A stretch of 64,000 nucleotides of DNA from Strongylocentrotus droebachiensis. Lineage: Eukaryota; Echinodermata; Echinoidea; Camarodonta; Strongylocentrotidae. Positions 50,805 to 57,175 of this stretch are shown piece by piece (within the stretch, counting starts at the first letter, position 1; each line of letters starts with the position of its first letter). The stretch spans positions 1 to 64,000 of the forward strand of contig JAVYIG010000870.1 in NCBI GenBank assembly GCA_035222895.1, written 5' to 3'. A model generated the notes under the pieces. That model had not been told where the DNA came from, did not search any database, and was given only the letters and a program-made list of their open reading frames with translations. Made by a program: the position numbers and the translations under genes.

Positions 50805-50863
50805 GATGGGGTTTGCTTCCATGTTACAGGGATGTTGAAGGGGCTTGCACGCCGCTCCACCAT
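23048..50863 (-). CDS. TRPA: TRPA-family cation channel, complete gene of 24 coding exons, 1,252 aa
   Basis: TRPA channels are plasma-membrane Ca2+-permeable cation channels that act as chemical, thermal or mechanical sensors. I joined 24 GT-AG exons listed separately; every phase agrees and the sum is 3,759 nt including the stop. Residues 1-88 are acidic and Ser-rich with a run of 11 Asp. About a dozen ankyrin-like repeats follow (117-690), then a linker with DKCIT and YYEFLEDW, the pre-S1 HPLQLM and ELLNHPVLR block, S1 (835-858), an extracellular loop with an NYT glycosylation site, S2 (889-915), S3 (942-960), S4 (973-991), S5 (1012-1034), pore FHTLGDS and MMTGEIE (1037-1057), S6 ending MNLLTGLAVYDI (1084-1113), and a C-terminal coiled coil. 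WQWQLGA, then ILFLQ, FGIYVLM and LEVLSTLL match TRPA1 in order. The subfamily (TRPA1, basal, painless- or pyrexia-like) cannot be set from this alone. Human TRPA1 is 1,119 aa, so this protein is slightly longer at both ends. Confidence 0.93.
23724..23909 (-). CDS. TRPA: TRPA exon 23
   Basis: Acceptor ATTTAG, donor AGG|GTAAGA, phase 0. Encodes 62 residues of the cytoplasmic tail including TYDQLITFLEDLEKR, likely the start of the coiled coil. Confidence 0.9.
24154..24222 (-). CDS. TRPA: TRPA exon 22
   Basis: Acceptor CGCTTAG, donor GAG|GTAGG, phase 0. Encodes TGLAVYDIEVIQTKAKMHKQ, the TRP-box-like end of S6 matching LLIGLAVGDIAEVQ of TRPA1. Confidence 0.93.
24590..24880. repeat. SINE-like remnant
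   Basis: (AAT)n, AATAGCGCACATTT, an inverted pair ACCATGCATGTAG / CTACCATGCATGGT and CAAGGCGCTCCGAC near the end. The AGCGC/GGCGCT tail resembles the SINE family at 28.0 kb. Weak evidence. Confidence 0.4.
25048..25260 (-). CDS. TRPA: TRPA exon 21 (pore and S6)
   Basis: Acceptor TATCTAG, donor CTG|GTAAGA, phase 0. Encodes the pore helix and filter (FHTLGDSLAKALAMMTGEIE) and S6 (YVIFIIFMPILVMNLL). The filter position is Gly-Glu where human TRPA1 has Gly-Asp. Confidence 0.95.
25554..25645 (-). CDS. TRPA: TRPA exon 20 (S5)
   Basis: Acceptor GACAG, donor CAG|GTATTT. The first two bases complete Glu of LEVLSTLLNF. Encodes S5 (AGIFLLAFAVVFCILLLNQ). Confidence 0.93.
25921..26029 (-). CDS. TRPA: TRPA exon 19 (S4)
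   Basis: Acceptor GATTTAG, donor CTGG|GTAAAA (phase 1). Encodes AWQWQLGAFAVFLVWFNFIL then PLFGIYVLMFL, closely following the TRPA1 S4 and linker. Confidence 0.95.
26306..26620. mobile_element. MITE with perfect 28-bp inverted ends
   Basis: Ends are AGGGGGGTGTTTCACAAAGA (then TCCTAAGT) and its exact complement, with further imperfect symmetry inside. About 315 bp. The related element at 39.71 kb shares GTGTTTCACAAAGA ends. Target duplication not clear. Confidence 0.85.
26639..26705 (-). pseudogene. Partial relic of TRPA exon 18
   Basis: The plus-strand text GGCTTTGAAGTGTACACCAT and GAGATCATTA matches the 3' part of exon 18 at 27,844. The minus strand reads LNDL and GVHFKA, but the donor is AT instead of GT and there is a deletion. 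About 1.2 kb from the true exon. Confidence 0.75.
26852..27612 (+). repeat. MITE tandemly amplified with a 282-bp period
   Basis: Units start with TTAAAGGCCCACTGCACTA at 26,852, 27,133 and 27,415. Each has a core of about 200 bp ending near GGCTTTAAA (imperfect inverted end) plus about 80 bp of linker; the third lacks the linker. Single copies lie at 62,490-62,699 (+) and from 63,892 to the edge (-). It lies in TRPA intron 18. Confidence 0.85.
27844..27999 (-). CDS. TRPA: TRPA exon 18 (S3)
   Basis: Acceptor GTTCAG, donor GCC|GTGAGT, phase 0. Encodes LYRTWMYRHSKYN, then S3 (GIQIFTILFIFPGYNDL) and YGYGVHFKA joined to exon 19. Confidence 0.93.
28021..28385 (-). mobile_element. tRNA-derived SINE, full-length
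   Basis: Minus-strand tRNA-like head with A box (GTGTGGTCTAGTGG, 28,359-28,372) and B box (GGTTCAAATCCC, 28,311-28,323), a body with CCACTCTCCACCCAGGTG, and a tail TATATAAAAG followed by (ATT)n. Related copies lie at 35.2-35.5 kb, with tail fragments at 10.2, 24.6, 29.4 and 63.5 kb. Confidence 0.8.
28749..29069 (-). CDS. TRPA: TRPA exon 17 (S1-S2)
   Basis: Acceptor ATTTCAG, donor TTT|GTAAGA, phase 0. Encodes the conserved ELLNHPVLRLLFLQKHK block, S1 (YWVSFFLLLALLILVTG), an extracellular loop with PPPFYIQTNPEGNNYTW, and S2 (GAWIILVLTVIYFIEF). Confidence 0.94.
29352..29475. mobile_element. SINE tail fragment
   Basis: (AAT)n followed by CCGCTTTTATATAGCGCC and CCTAAGCGCTTTACAGAT, the same tail as the SINE at 28.0 kb. 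Confidence 0.6.
29766..31420. repeat. Dispersed repeat family R1, copy B, interrupted twice
   Basis: Matches copy A at 2,390-2,890. It is broken by an insert of about 240 bp ending in A-rich text (near 29,915-30,155) and by the element at 30,216-31,155. Comparison of the two copies shows the insertion points directly. Confidence 0.7.
30216..31155. mobile_element. Inserted element with tandem TGACCTTTGACC units
   Basis: It interrupts repeat R1 with a likely short duplication AACTA on each side. The left end holds the perfect palindrome TTCGACTGCGCGCAGTCGAA (30,223-30,242); subterminal inverted ATGCCTCCGT and ACGGAGGCAT mark both ends. The interior has about four to five units of 144-150 bp (GCATACATAATGAGCC landmarks at 30,496, 30,646, 30,796, 30,940), each with TGACCTTTGACC. 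The right side has an ACGG tetranucleotide run. No protein is encoded. It lies in TRPA intron 16. Confidence 0.8.
32028..32129 (-). CDS. TRPA: TRPA exon 16
   Basis: Acceptor CTCTAG, donor ATG|GTATGA, phase 0. Encodes VPSNFLPDGKLRDG and NPVYRSHNHPLQLM; HPL-LM is the conserved pre-S1 motif of TRPA proteins. Confidence 0.92.
32301..32413 (-). CDS. TRPA: TRPA exon 15
   Basis: Acceptor CCTATAG, donor GCA|GTAAGT. Encodes RRMTLDTLATRGYDMMLQTI and a Gly/Ser/Asn-rich linker. Confidence 0.88.
32560..33140 (-). pseudogene. Three additional tandem copies of TRPA exon 14
   Basis: TTGGTGCAG landmarks at 32,634, 32,844 and 33,062 match 33,233 in the true exon (periods 210, 218, 171). Copy 3 (nearest exon 14) has a TAA after VCNF and a frameshift. 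Copy 2 has a TAG after KFY but keeps the donor and the text LEDWFSDWMEDTSIW. Copy 1 is open (KYIKRFPDTSSSDKNCTKI) but its only acceptor gives the wrong phase and its C-terminal part diverges. Poly-C/G tracts separate the copies. Confidence 0.88.
33165..33308 (-). CDS. TRPA: TRPA exon 14 (intact copy of four)
   Basis: Acceptor CGTTTAG, donor TGGC|GTAAG. Begins with two bases completing Gly from exon 13 and ends with one base completing Arg in exon 15, so only this copy has the right phases and no stop. Encodes VCKFVLDKCITRLP and KIRVYYEFLEDWFSDWM, the linker between ankyrins and membrane domain. Confidence 0.92.
33759..34045. mobile_element. MITE beside exon 13
   Basis: Imperfect inverted ends of about 40 bp: CTTCGAATCATCGGG and GGTCGGGTGGTCG on the left, CGACCACCCGACC and CCCGATAAATCGAAG on the right. 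About 285 bp, no coding. It occupies much of TRPA intron 13. Confidence 0.7.
34060..34175 (-). CDS. TRPA: TRPA exon 13
   Basis: Acceptor TTTGGTAG, donor CCAG|GTATAT (phase 1). Encodes MVAVQLLSQENWRTLM and TTPMRKLIEYMP, the end of the ankyrin domain and start of the pre-membrane linker. A MITE end lies about 14 bp past the donor. Confidence 0.9.
34584..34729 (-). CDS. TRPA: TRPA exon 12
   Basis: Acceptor CTACAG, donor ATGA|GTATGT (phase 2). Encodes LTPLMYACQKGDPVIVDLLL and KKGLNCLDHAINHSH; the last codon joins exon 13. Confidence 0.93.
34800..34960. repeat. Dispersed repeat shared with 9.9-10.1 kb
   Basis: GGCATCGTTTAACAATGTTAA, CTTGTTATCAGTGT, then TCGATTTCCAATCAT and AATATCTTGATA, in the same order as at 9,900-10,130. 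Confidence 0.6.
35225..35470 (-). mobile_element. tRNA-derived SINE
   Basis: Minus strand: A-box-like GTCGTGGTATAGTGG (35,454-35,468), B box AGGTTCGAATCCC (35,411-35,423), body CCACCCTCCACCCAGGTG as in the 28.0-kb copy, ending in (TTC)n/(ATT)n. It lies in TRPA intron 11. Confidence 0.75.
35871..35985 (-). CDS. TRPA: TRPA exon 11
   Basis: Acceptor AACAG, donor GGA|GTGAGT. Encodes SSGQTALHLAIREGHKQM, the most canonical ankyrin repeat of the protein, ending ERDDNG. Confidence 0.93.
36462..36611 (-). CDS. TRPA: TRPA exon 10
   Basis: Acceptor GCGCAG, donor AAAG|GTAGG, phase 2. Encodes NENSVMHLVAEGGHLDTAK, a clear ankyrin repeat. Confidence 0.92.
37186..37283 (-). CDS. TRPA: TRPA exon 9
   Basis: Acceptor AATTAG, donor CAGA|GTAAGA (phase 2). 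Encodes ELLSRFDYICTG and EKIILLCAARGQT, continuing an ankyrin helix into exon 10 (E-SLLQFIAWH). Confidence 0.88.
37770..37965 (-). CDS. TRPA: TRPA exon 8
   Basis: Acceptor ATTTCAG, donor GAG|GTTTGA (phase 0 end). The first base completes the Ser codon begun in exon 7. Encodes 65 residues including SLLKFTALKGSTDCLVVLL. Confidence 0.9.
37999..38154. mobile_element. Tc1/mariner-like MITE
   Basis: Perfect inverted ends TACAGTCAAACCTGTCT and AGACAGGTTTGACTGTA, starting and ending with TA. At 156 bp and with a TA target it fits a Tc1/mariner-type MITE. It lies in TRPA intron 7. Confidence 0.8.
38268..38363 (-). pseudogene. Truncated copy of TRPA exon 8
   Basis: The minus strand reads FDRDLKLTVDDNKLNASP then CLVVLEL and a TAG stop, paralleling HDERSLQLTMDNNEADGSP and CLVVLLK of the true exon. 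The acceptor (TATGTTTAG) and starting phase are preserved, but the copy stops after about 37 codons and has no donor. Confidence 0.75.
38640..39020 (-). pseudogene. Two decayed tandem copies of TRPA exon 7
   Basis: Landmark TTTG(T/C)AACATGGA at 38,665 and 38,832 corresponds to 39,026 in the true exon. Both copies share the flanking text GCATGACGATTCGT and AACTAGGTCTAGACTTACC. They keep patches such as CAGAGCTCTTCGG and the donor-like CTTACC on the downstream copy side, but have lost the ankyrin frame and contain stops or indels. Confidence 0.75.
39025..39271 (-). CDS. TRPA: TRPA exon 7
   Basis: Acceptor CTCTAG, donor AAAG|GTAAGT (phase 2). Encodes 82 residues: NTNVMHSACMKAHLAIAILL and GWTPLHYACRGNYAELAEEL ankyrin repeats. 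Two decayed copies lie immediately downstream (38.6-39.0 kb). Confidence 0.92.
39420..39475. repeat. (TA)n and poly-T microsatellite
   Basis: Pure TA run of about 35 bp followed by about 14 T, in TRPA intron 6. Confidence 0.9.
39714..39970. mobile_element. MITE beside exon 6
   Basis: Inverted ends GTGTTTCACAAAGACTAAGA and its complement, with outer ends CCTGGGGA / CCCCCTGG. About 257 bp, related to the MITE at 26.3 kb. Its right end is 13 bp from the exon 6 donor. Confidence 0.8.
39984..40077 (-). CDS. TRPA: TRPA exon 6
   Basis: Acceptor CTTCAG, donor TGTA|GTAAGT, phase 1. Encodes KTVLHEAIMAGHELLVKF, an ankyrin repeat. A MITE end lies only 13 bp beyond the donor. Confidence 0.9.
40736..40957 (-). 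CDS. TRPA: TRPA exon 5
   Basis: Acceptor TTTTCAG, donor CAG|GTATTG, phase 0 both sides. Encodes 74 residues with two ankyrin-like helices pairs (STLLNISCHQNQFENALLLL; DTPLYIILRKGHMKYALRFL). Confidence 0.9.
41218..41430 (+). mobile_element. tRNA-derived SINE
   Basis: A box TAGCTCAGTTGG (41,231-41,242) and B box GGTTCGAAACC (41,266-41,276). The spacing between boxes is too short for a functional tRNA, and there is no acceptor-stem pairing. The 3' body matches the SINE at 17.5 kb and ends in an ACC-repeat tail. Confidence 0.85.
41727..42217. repeat. Tandem repeat, about 205-bp unit, 2.4 copies
   Basis: TATTATAGCATTGTGTT at 41,727, 41,933 and 42,137; between them GTAACAGAGTGACGGAG and CGCAGACTTCATGTGACGAA recur with few differences. 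Confidence 0.85.
42230..46190. other. TRPA intron 4, unassigned part
   Basis: No exon, RNA gene or complete transposon recognised. Poly-C tract at about 46,003-46,029; (GAAA)n near 45,084-45,110; (TG)n near 44,419-44,432. Confidence 0.4.
46200..46730. repeat. Two-copy repeat rich in CACGTGA
   Basis: CACGTGA occurs near 46,222, 46,489, 46,538 and 46,583, with many ACGT/CACG half matches. The blocks at about 46,225-46,290 and 46,530-46,600 share TCACGT-AATAT, GACTTGAG, TTACGTC/ATTTACGT text in the same order, suggesting an old repeat of about 310 bp. Confidence 0.5.
46785..47435. repeat. AACTGG/CCAGTT motif cluster
   Basis: About a dozen AACTGG or CCAGTT hexamers occur, densest at 46,790-46,945 and 47,290-47,415, the latter as short imperfect repeats of CAACTGGAAATATGCC. 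Confidence 0.6.
47435..48060. repeat. Dimeric tandem repeat, 134-bp monomer
   Basis: The GTTTTAAGACACCTAATAAT landmark recurs at about 47,611, 47,745, 47,880 and 48,013. Two monomer types alternate (CACGAGATCATCACCGCGGAAC and TGATCATCACCAAGAAA), so the true period is about 268 bp. Confidence 0.8.
48544..48705 (-). CDS. TRPA: TRPA exon 4
   Basis: Acceptor TGGCAG, donor GAT|GTAAGT, phase 0. Encodes ankyrin repeat text NLGQTPLQLACKFGGQK and ALLSHPDIRVD. Confidence 0.9.
49332..49408 (-). CDS. TRPA: TRPA exon 3
   Basis: Acceptor TTTAG, donor CCAG|GTAAGC. The join to exon 2 creates QHGGD-LEAKGAGGKRPIHLA, a typical ankyrin finger boundary, confirming phase 1. Confidence 0.9.
49845..50022 (-). CDS. 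TRPA: TRPA exon 2
   Basis: Acceptor CTTAG, donor GGAG|GTAAG (phase 1). Encodes LVTSKYPGVKQARNLLG and the first ankyrin-like repeat (GRGNSVIHYVC, LLPWLELIIQHGG). Confidence 0.9.
50600..50863 (-). CDS. TRPA: TRPA exon 1 (start)
   Basis: Begins ATG GTG GAG with an in-frame TGA two codons upstream, which supports this start if no upstream coding exon exists. Encodes 88 residues: a TPSDDDD acidic run from a (GAT)n-type trinucleotide tract, then Ser/Glu-rich low complexity ending GTSLIK. Donor AAG|GTAGG, phase 0. Confidence 0.85.
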
Positions 50864-51299
50864 GTTTCAAGTCCTCTAGTCTGGATCAGCAATTCAATTT
50901 CCAGTAAAAAGCGAAATAAAAAGTTACATGTAGGTTTACAATAAAACCGAAAAGTTATGGAATATCAAAACAACTGACAAAAAGAGATAAACTAAAGACC
51001 TACGAAATCTTTCTTTTTCATTTATGGGTTTATAGAATGAATACAGCAGATTGGGTGGCATTGTATTTGTATCGCAGGAAGGGCATCATTTTCTTGATTA
51101 GGATTGGAACGTTTCATGTAGGACGAACCATTTACTTTTGTTTTTTCTCCCACGGAAAAATTGGGGAACACTAATCCCCTTTCCGGTCCTATCGGGGGTT
51201 GGGGAGGGGGGTTCCGACTTTACCAGCCTCCTACGTTGTGATGCAATTTCATATGGAACTCTGTTATAATTTCGATTTAATTGTTTTCGATCTAGAGTT

Positions 51300-51650
51300 T
51301 TCTCCAAATAATAGTCAAGTCACTCAAGGAGTTACTTATACGGGGAACCAGAAAGTAGAAGAAGAGAGAAAGAGAGACAGAGAGAACGAAACATAGCGGG
51401 AATTTAAGTTTGAAAATTGAATTGAAAAATAGGAAAGTTATGAATTTTCGAACTTCTAATCTGTGAAACACAAATTTCATCACTGTGACATGTCTTGCGC
51501 ATGCGATCTCCTCTTCAATTTGCCCTGTACAGAAATTAAATGTCATGAACTTTCGTTTTCTTAGTTATTGATGACAACAGAATAGACTTGTTTCTAACAG
51601 GGGTTATGTAAAAACATATTCGCAATAATTATATTTAGGTTGAATTATTA
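51300..51650. mobile_element. Copy of the MITE family seen at 4.9/8.1 kb
   Basis: Shares GAAAGTTATGAATTT, GCGATCTCCTCTTCAATTTG-like text, ATTGATGACA and GCAATAATTAT with the split copy. Lies just upstream of TRPA exon 1. It contains a GCGCATGCG motif at 51,497. Confidence 0.55.
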
Positions 51651-51757
51651 TTACAAAATGCGGTCATTCCGACCCCGAAGTGGGGGGGGGGGGGGGAGGT
51701 GTTAGATGTTTTAAAACTTAGAATCTAAGACCGAGTTAGCTGATGATGATAATCAAC

Positions 51758-52044
51758 CAGGCGCGTACGCAGGGGGGGTGTTTGGGGGGTTAAACCCCCC
51801 CCCCCCCCCCCCCCCCTTTGGTATTTTTATGTGTATAAACCCCCCCTAAAAAACCCTAAAACCCCCCCCTTTGGGATTTTTTTTTTTTTTTTTTTTTTTT
51901 AATTATTATTAAAAAAAAAAAAAAAAAAAAAAAAAATTCCCATGGATGACCTAAACAAGTGACCTCACCCCCCCCCCCCCCCCAACGGAGCAACATGTCA
52001 AATTTTCAAATTTCGAGACAAAAAAAAAAAAAAAGTGTCCTCTT

Positions 52045-52090
<46 letters not shown>

Positions 52091-52184
52091 CTTATTCAGC
52101 GGCTGGCTGAGTCGTTGCGAAATTTTCGGCCCGATTTATAAATGTTAAAACCCCCCCCTTGAAAAAATCCTGCGTACGCGCCTG
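51758..52184. mobile_element. hAT-like MITE, perfect 8-bp target duplication
   Basis: Perfect 16-bp inverted ends CAGGCGCGTACGCAGG. Flanked by TAATCAAC at 51,750-51,757 and 52,185-52,192. The interior is mostly C, T and A homopolymers plus a CGGCTGGCTGAGTC segment also seen near 175 bp. CAGG ends and an 8-bp duplication fit hAT. Confidence 0.9.
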
Positions 52185-52574
52185 TAATCAACGTTATTTA
52201 TGGAGCGGATACAGCCGCACTCAATCAGTAATACTAATAGCCTACTAATTATTTGATTGATTGATTGATTGGTTTTATACGCCAAACCTCAAACATACAA
52301 CAATAAAAGAATAATAGATCAACATTAAGTTAGCTTGAACAAGATAACCCATAAAAGCTAGAGTCTAGATCTAGAGAGCTTTTTTCCAGCGGGGTCACCC
52401 CGACATTACATGTACCGTACTAGGCCTACACAAATTAATAAGTCTAGGCCTATTTACAGACAGATAAGAACAAAACATATTAAAGATAAGAACGATGATA
52501 ATAATAATCACAATATTAAACTGATAATGATAGAAACGATAATAAGTACAAGAATAACAAGCAGATAGAGAAAA

Positions 52575-52720
52575 AAAGAAGAAGAAGAAGAAGAAAAAAA
52601 AGGAAGAAGAAGAAGAAGAAGAAGAAGAAGAAGAAGAAAAGAAGGAAGAAGAAGAAGAAGAACAGGAAGAAGAAGAAATAGAAGAAGGAGAAGAGGAAAA
52701 AGAGGAGGAAGAAGAGAAAA
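52575..52720. repeat. (GAA)n microsatellite
   Basis: Imperfect GAA/GGAA repeat over about 145 bp. The Ser-rich reading frame across it is compositional. Confidence 0.9.
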
Positions 52721-52922
52721 ATAACGATGAACAGGTTGAATTTCTATATAGATCTAACGTACAAATCATAAGTATTAGGCCTAGACCTAGGCTAGGTCTA
52801 GGCCATAAGGCTAGATTCTAACTTGTTATAAACAATTAAAAAGTAGACTAGGCCTAGATCTATGATGAACCGGCAGAGAAAAGAAAAGTGTTCTGTATTC
52901 AGGCTATTTCAATCAAACATGT

Positions 52923-54417
52923 GATTCGCTTCTCTCCTCTGACTCTCATACAAAGTTTGCAAGGCAGGATATCATACAATCATTTAGTACCACTTTTTAC
53001 TTACAATTTTGATAAAATCTGCTCTCAAATTGAAAATTTTCAGACCCTTATGATCAGTGAGTTGATCATTTTTCGGAACGGACGCAAAATATTGCAAAAT
53101 TTGCCGATCTTTTGTCAATATTTTCACAATTTCGTACCCAATTCCAAAGAAAATTTCACCTCCGGGTAATTTTATGTTCCTCTTTCCATTGGTGATACCG
53201 CCAAACTTCAGACGTTGCCAAGCTTCGGACAAAAATCACTTCAACGGCTCGAACGCAAAATATGAGCCTAGCTCAGGCGGGTAACTTGCATGCATTTGAT
53301 ACTACTACTAACCTATATCGTTAGTACAAAAAGTTAGGGCAGGTTGCCGTCTGCAAAATTCACAAAAAACATCGAATTCAGAGACAGATTTCAGGTTACC
53401 TAGATTTTTACAGTTCCTTAACAGGGGAGTTAAGGTGTAGAGCCTCCAATATATCGATTACAAACAAATCCTTGGCATATTTCAGGTGGTTTCTGCCAAA
53501 ATTATGGGAGCTTATGAGATACTTTTTCACTCTATCGCGAAAATTTTCTAATGGCGGCAGTTACCACGGACCTAGAGGTACTAGATAGATTCCCCTACCA
53601 GAAGATGGCGCTCTTCCAAGCTTCGGACAGGCAACATTGAGTGTCATTTTGACTACGAAAAAATAGCGCTTTCGTAAGATTTTAGCACCAAAATATTGTA
53701 CGAGTGTTGTGAAAAACACCTTTCTGATAGTTCTATCTAACTTAAATCTACCCAAAACGAAAAAATAATACTTTTTTTCATGAAATCAACGCAGTCAAAC
53801 TTACCCCCGTCGTACGATTTTGATCCGGTTTCCAAACCTCCGATGAATGCGCACTTTAGCGCGCGCGCTATACGTGCGCTATGCGCCGTACGTGCGCTAT
53901 ACGTGCGCTACACATGAACGTCCGAAGGTTGGCAAGTGCGTCCGAAGCTTGGCATGAAAACAGGTTCGGCGGGTAAGTAAATAATTATAGTTTTCCATTT
54001 CCTTTACTAATTTTCTTTTACATGATATACATAAACAGTATTTGTACAATAATAATATATTTGATCTTTCAATAATTAAAAAAAGAATTTAATGTTTTCC
54101 CCCGTTTTGTCTTAAGTGTACGAAGTTTGGCGGTCTTACTCTGATTCGCTTCTCTCCTCTGACTCTCATACAAAGTTTGCAAGGCAGGATATCATACAAT
54201 CATTTAGTACCACTTTTTACTTACAATTTTGAGAAAATCTGCTCTCAAATTGAAAATTTTCAGACCCTTATGATCAGTGAGTTGATCATTTTTCGGAACG
54301 GACGCAAAATATTGCAAAATTTGCCGATCTTTTGTCAATATTTTCACAATTTCGTACCCAATTCCAAAGAAAATTTCACCTCCGGGTAATTTTATGTTCC
54401 TCTTTCCATTGGTGATA
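52923..54417. repeat. 275-bp direct repeats 1,220 bp apart
   Basis: 52,923-53,197 and 54,143-54,417 are nearly identical (one difference noticed). The 945 bp between them begin CCGCCAAACTTC (53,198) and contain its complement GAAGTTTGGCGG at 54,122-54,133, just before the second copy. CCAAGCTTCGGAC also recurs in both orientations (53,215, 53,614, 53,940). Confidence 0.85.
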
Positions 54418-55032
54418 TCAGATTTTCGTAATTTCACTGATTTTTTGAGATAGCCAACTTAGGTCACGCGCGAACTTTGGTCACACCACCATACGTATTC
54501 TACCGGGCCGGCAGCTCAGCTAGCGCAGCAGCCATATGAAGAGCGCATGCATTCAACCGGCCGAGTTTCTCCTATCCTGCGCGTAAAACGCGCTTAAGGC
54601 GCTAACTAATGATGACAAGCCCTAGTATCATCATCTAGACCTAGTACTAGTAGTAGGGGTCTATACCATACATATTACGTAGATCTATACAATAAAGACA
54701 ATTAAGATTAAGATGAACTTGGGTTAATTTTTTCCCGTCACCCTAATTCCTGAGTTGTTGTTGGGTAAGTTTTCGACAGCTTTCAATATTCCGAATAATC
54801 TCAAATTTACTCACCGAACACAGCTCTGACAGAGGGTTAAGTTCCGTACGCCGTACGTGTCGCTTAATTTAGAAATAAACCAATCTCTAGCTAGCTAGAT
54901 AGCGCGCGCTATATAGCAGCGGATAGCTCGTCTATATCGATATGCGATCGATCGATCGTGCGGGCGTCGTACGTAATTAATTACGCGATCAGCTGATTCT
55001 TATTTCAGTGACATGCCCCGAGAGATGGCATC

Positions 55033-56925
55033 AGAGGCGGTTCTCCCGGGGGGCAGGGGGGCACAGTGCCCCCCCCCCCCCACTTTTTCAGATACCCCAA
55101 AAGTGCCCCTTTTTACATAGGAAAAGTGCCCCTTTTATTTTGTAAGAAGTGCCCCTTTTACATAGGAAAGGTGCCCCTTTTACTTTGACAAGTGCCCCTA
55201 TTACTTAGTAAAAGTGCCCCTTCCCCCTTTTCACCTCTGACGAGTGCCCTTTTTATTTTTGACACGTGCCCCTTTTCCTTCGACATGTTCCCATTTTCCT
55301 TTGCAATAAGTGTCCATTTTCCATTCTCATAAATCTTGAAATTATCTTGAATAAGTGCCCTTTTTAATCTTTAGTAAGTGCCTCTTTTCAGGTACGAGAA
55401 GTGCCCCGTTTCACTTTTAATAAGTGCCCCCTTCACCTCTGATAATTGCCCTATTTAAAACTGAGAGGTACTCCTTTTACTTTGACAAATTCCCCTTTTT
55501 TCGTTTGTAAGAAGTGCCCCTTCTCCTTTTAATAACAACCCCTTTTTTAAACTCGGATGAGCACACCTTTCATTTTAACATGTGCCCCTCTTATTTTCTA
55601 ATAAGTGCTCCTTTTCCTTATGATAAGTGCCCCCATTAAAAAAGAGAGAGCTCCTTCCCCTTCTCATAACTACCCCTTTCCCTTTCTAATAAGTGCCCCT
55701 TTTCCTTATGATAAGTGCTCCCATTAAAAAGAAAGAGCTTCTTCCCCTTCTGATAACTACCCCTTTTAAAAATCTGAACGGTGCCTCCTTTTCATTCAAC
55801 AAATGCACATTTTCCTTTATTATAAGTGCCCCTTTTACATTTTCATAAGTGCCCCTTTTCATATCTGGTCAGTGCCCCTTTTCAACTCTGATAGATCCCC
55901 TTTTAATAATGATACGTGCCCCTTTTCCTTTCTAATAAGGGACCTATCCCCTTTTCACCTCTTATAAATGCCCCTATCAAAATCTGATGGGTGCCCCTTT
56001 TCCGTCAACAAATGTCTATTTCCCATTTTCGTAAACGCCTCTTTTTCATCACTGGTGAGTGCCTCTTTTCAGGTGAAAAAAATGCCTCATTTTCACCTCT
56101 TATAATTATCCTTTGTACTTTGACACGTGCTCCTTTTCTTTTCTAATAAGTGTCTTATCCCTTTCGATAATTGTCCCCTTTTCACGTAATCATTAAACGT
56201 GCCCCTTATTTAAAGCGACTAAGAGCAATTTCCCCAAAGTTCGCTCGCTGCGCTCGCTCGCATTTAAAGATGATATAACTATGTTACTTATCAAAGGTCT
56301 TTTCAGTCTTCCGTTATGAGAATGTGCTTATAACCCCATCACGATTGGCTTTTTTTTCCTCTTTATAAGATGTAATTTTTCGCACTGCGACCTCACAGAT
56401 CTTTAAAAAAATTTCTCGCTCGCTTCGCTCGCTCGTAAATGCATATTCAGATATCACACCCAACTGTAAAGTATGATGCTTAAGCGATATCTTGTATGAT
56501 GTATGAAGAGAAACAAATATTGAAATCATCCCTGATAATTTAATCACAATGTAGGGGTATATACCAATGTCTATTTTTTTTTTATATTTTCGCTTTGAGA
56601 TTTCCCACTGTAGGTGCCCCTTTTTTCCAGAAAGTGCCCTTTTTTGTTGGTGCCCCCCCCCCCCACTTTGGAAGTCGCTCGTCCGCCCCTGGTTAAGCAA
56701 TATCTTGTATGGTGAATACAGTGAACCAAAGTATTGAAATCATTCTCGATAATGTAATCACAATGTAGGGGTAATATACCAATGTCTAAAAGATTGTATA
56801 TTTTCGCGTTGACTCGGAGATTTCCCTGTGTAGGTGCCCTTTTTTTTTCTCCAGAAAGTGCCCTTTTTTCTTGGTGCCCCCCCCCCCCCCCCCCACTTTG
56901 GAAGTCGCTCGGCCGCCCCTAGGTT
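55033..56925. mobile_element. CAGNGGCGG-ended element filled with a degenerate GTGCCCC array
   Basis: Left end CAGAGGCGGTTCTCCCG at about 55,033. Two alternative right ends occur, GTCCGCCCCTG (about 56,692) and GGCCGCCCCTA (about 56,920), from a 230-bp duplication of the right part (CTTTGGAAGTCGCTCG in both). About 55,060-56,210 consists of several dozen imperfect repeats of GTGCCCCTTTT plus 15-20 variable bases. No target duplication found. Confidence 0.6.
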
Positions 56926-57175
56926 GAGTCCAGAATCTGGCCGATTTAAGTTTAATCTCAACCACACCGTACCAACGAAAATATTCATATATTCAAATAT
57001 TGATATGCAGCGCAGGATTGGCTAGGTTAGGTTAAAAACTGCTGGCAAGTTGACCACTAGATGGCGCTCTACAATAAACAGTAGTGTCCCTTTAGAGCAA
57101 TACAGAGTTTGGCCAACTTCGCTTCACTGGGTCACAGCATCAGTGGCGGATCCAAGGGGGACCCGTTGACATTTG

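Noticed and set aside
52395..52769. Ser-rich secreted-like protein
   Set aside because: Translation of a (GAA)n microsatellite.
52923..54417. LTR retrotransposon or TRIM
   Set aside because: No TG...CA ends, no primer-binding site or polypurine tract, no gag-pol remnants.
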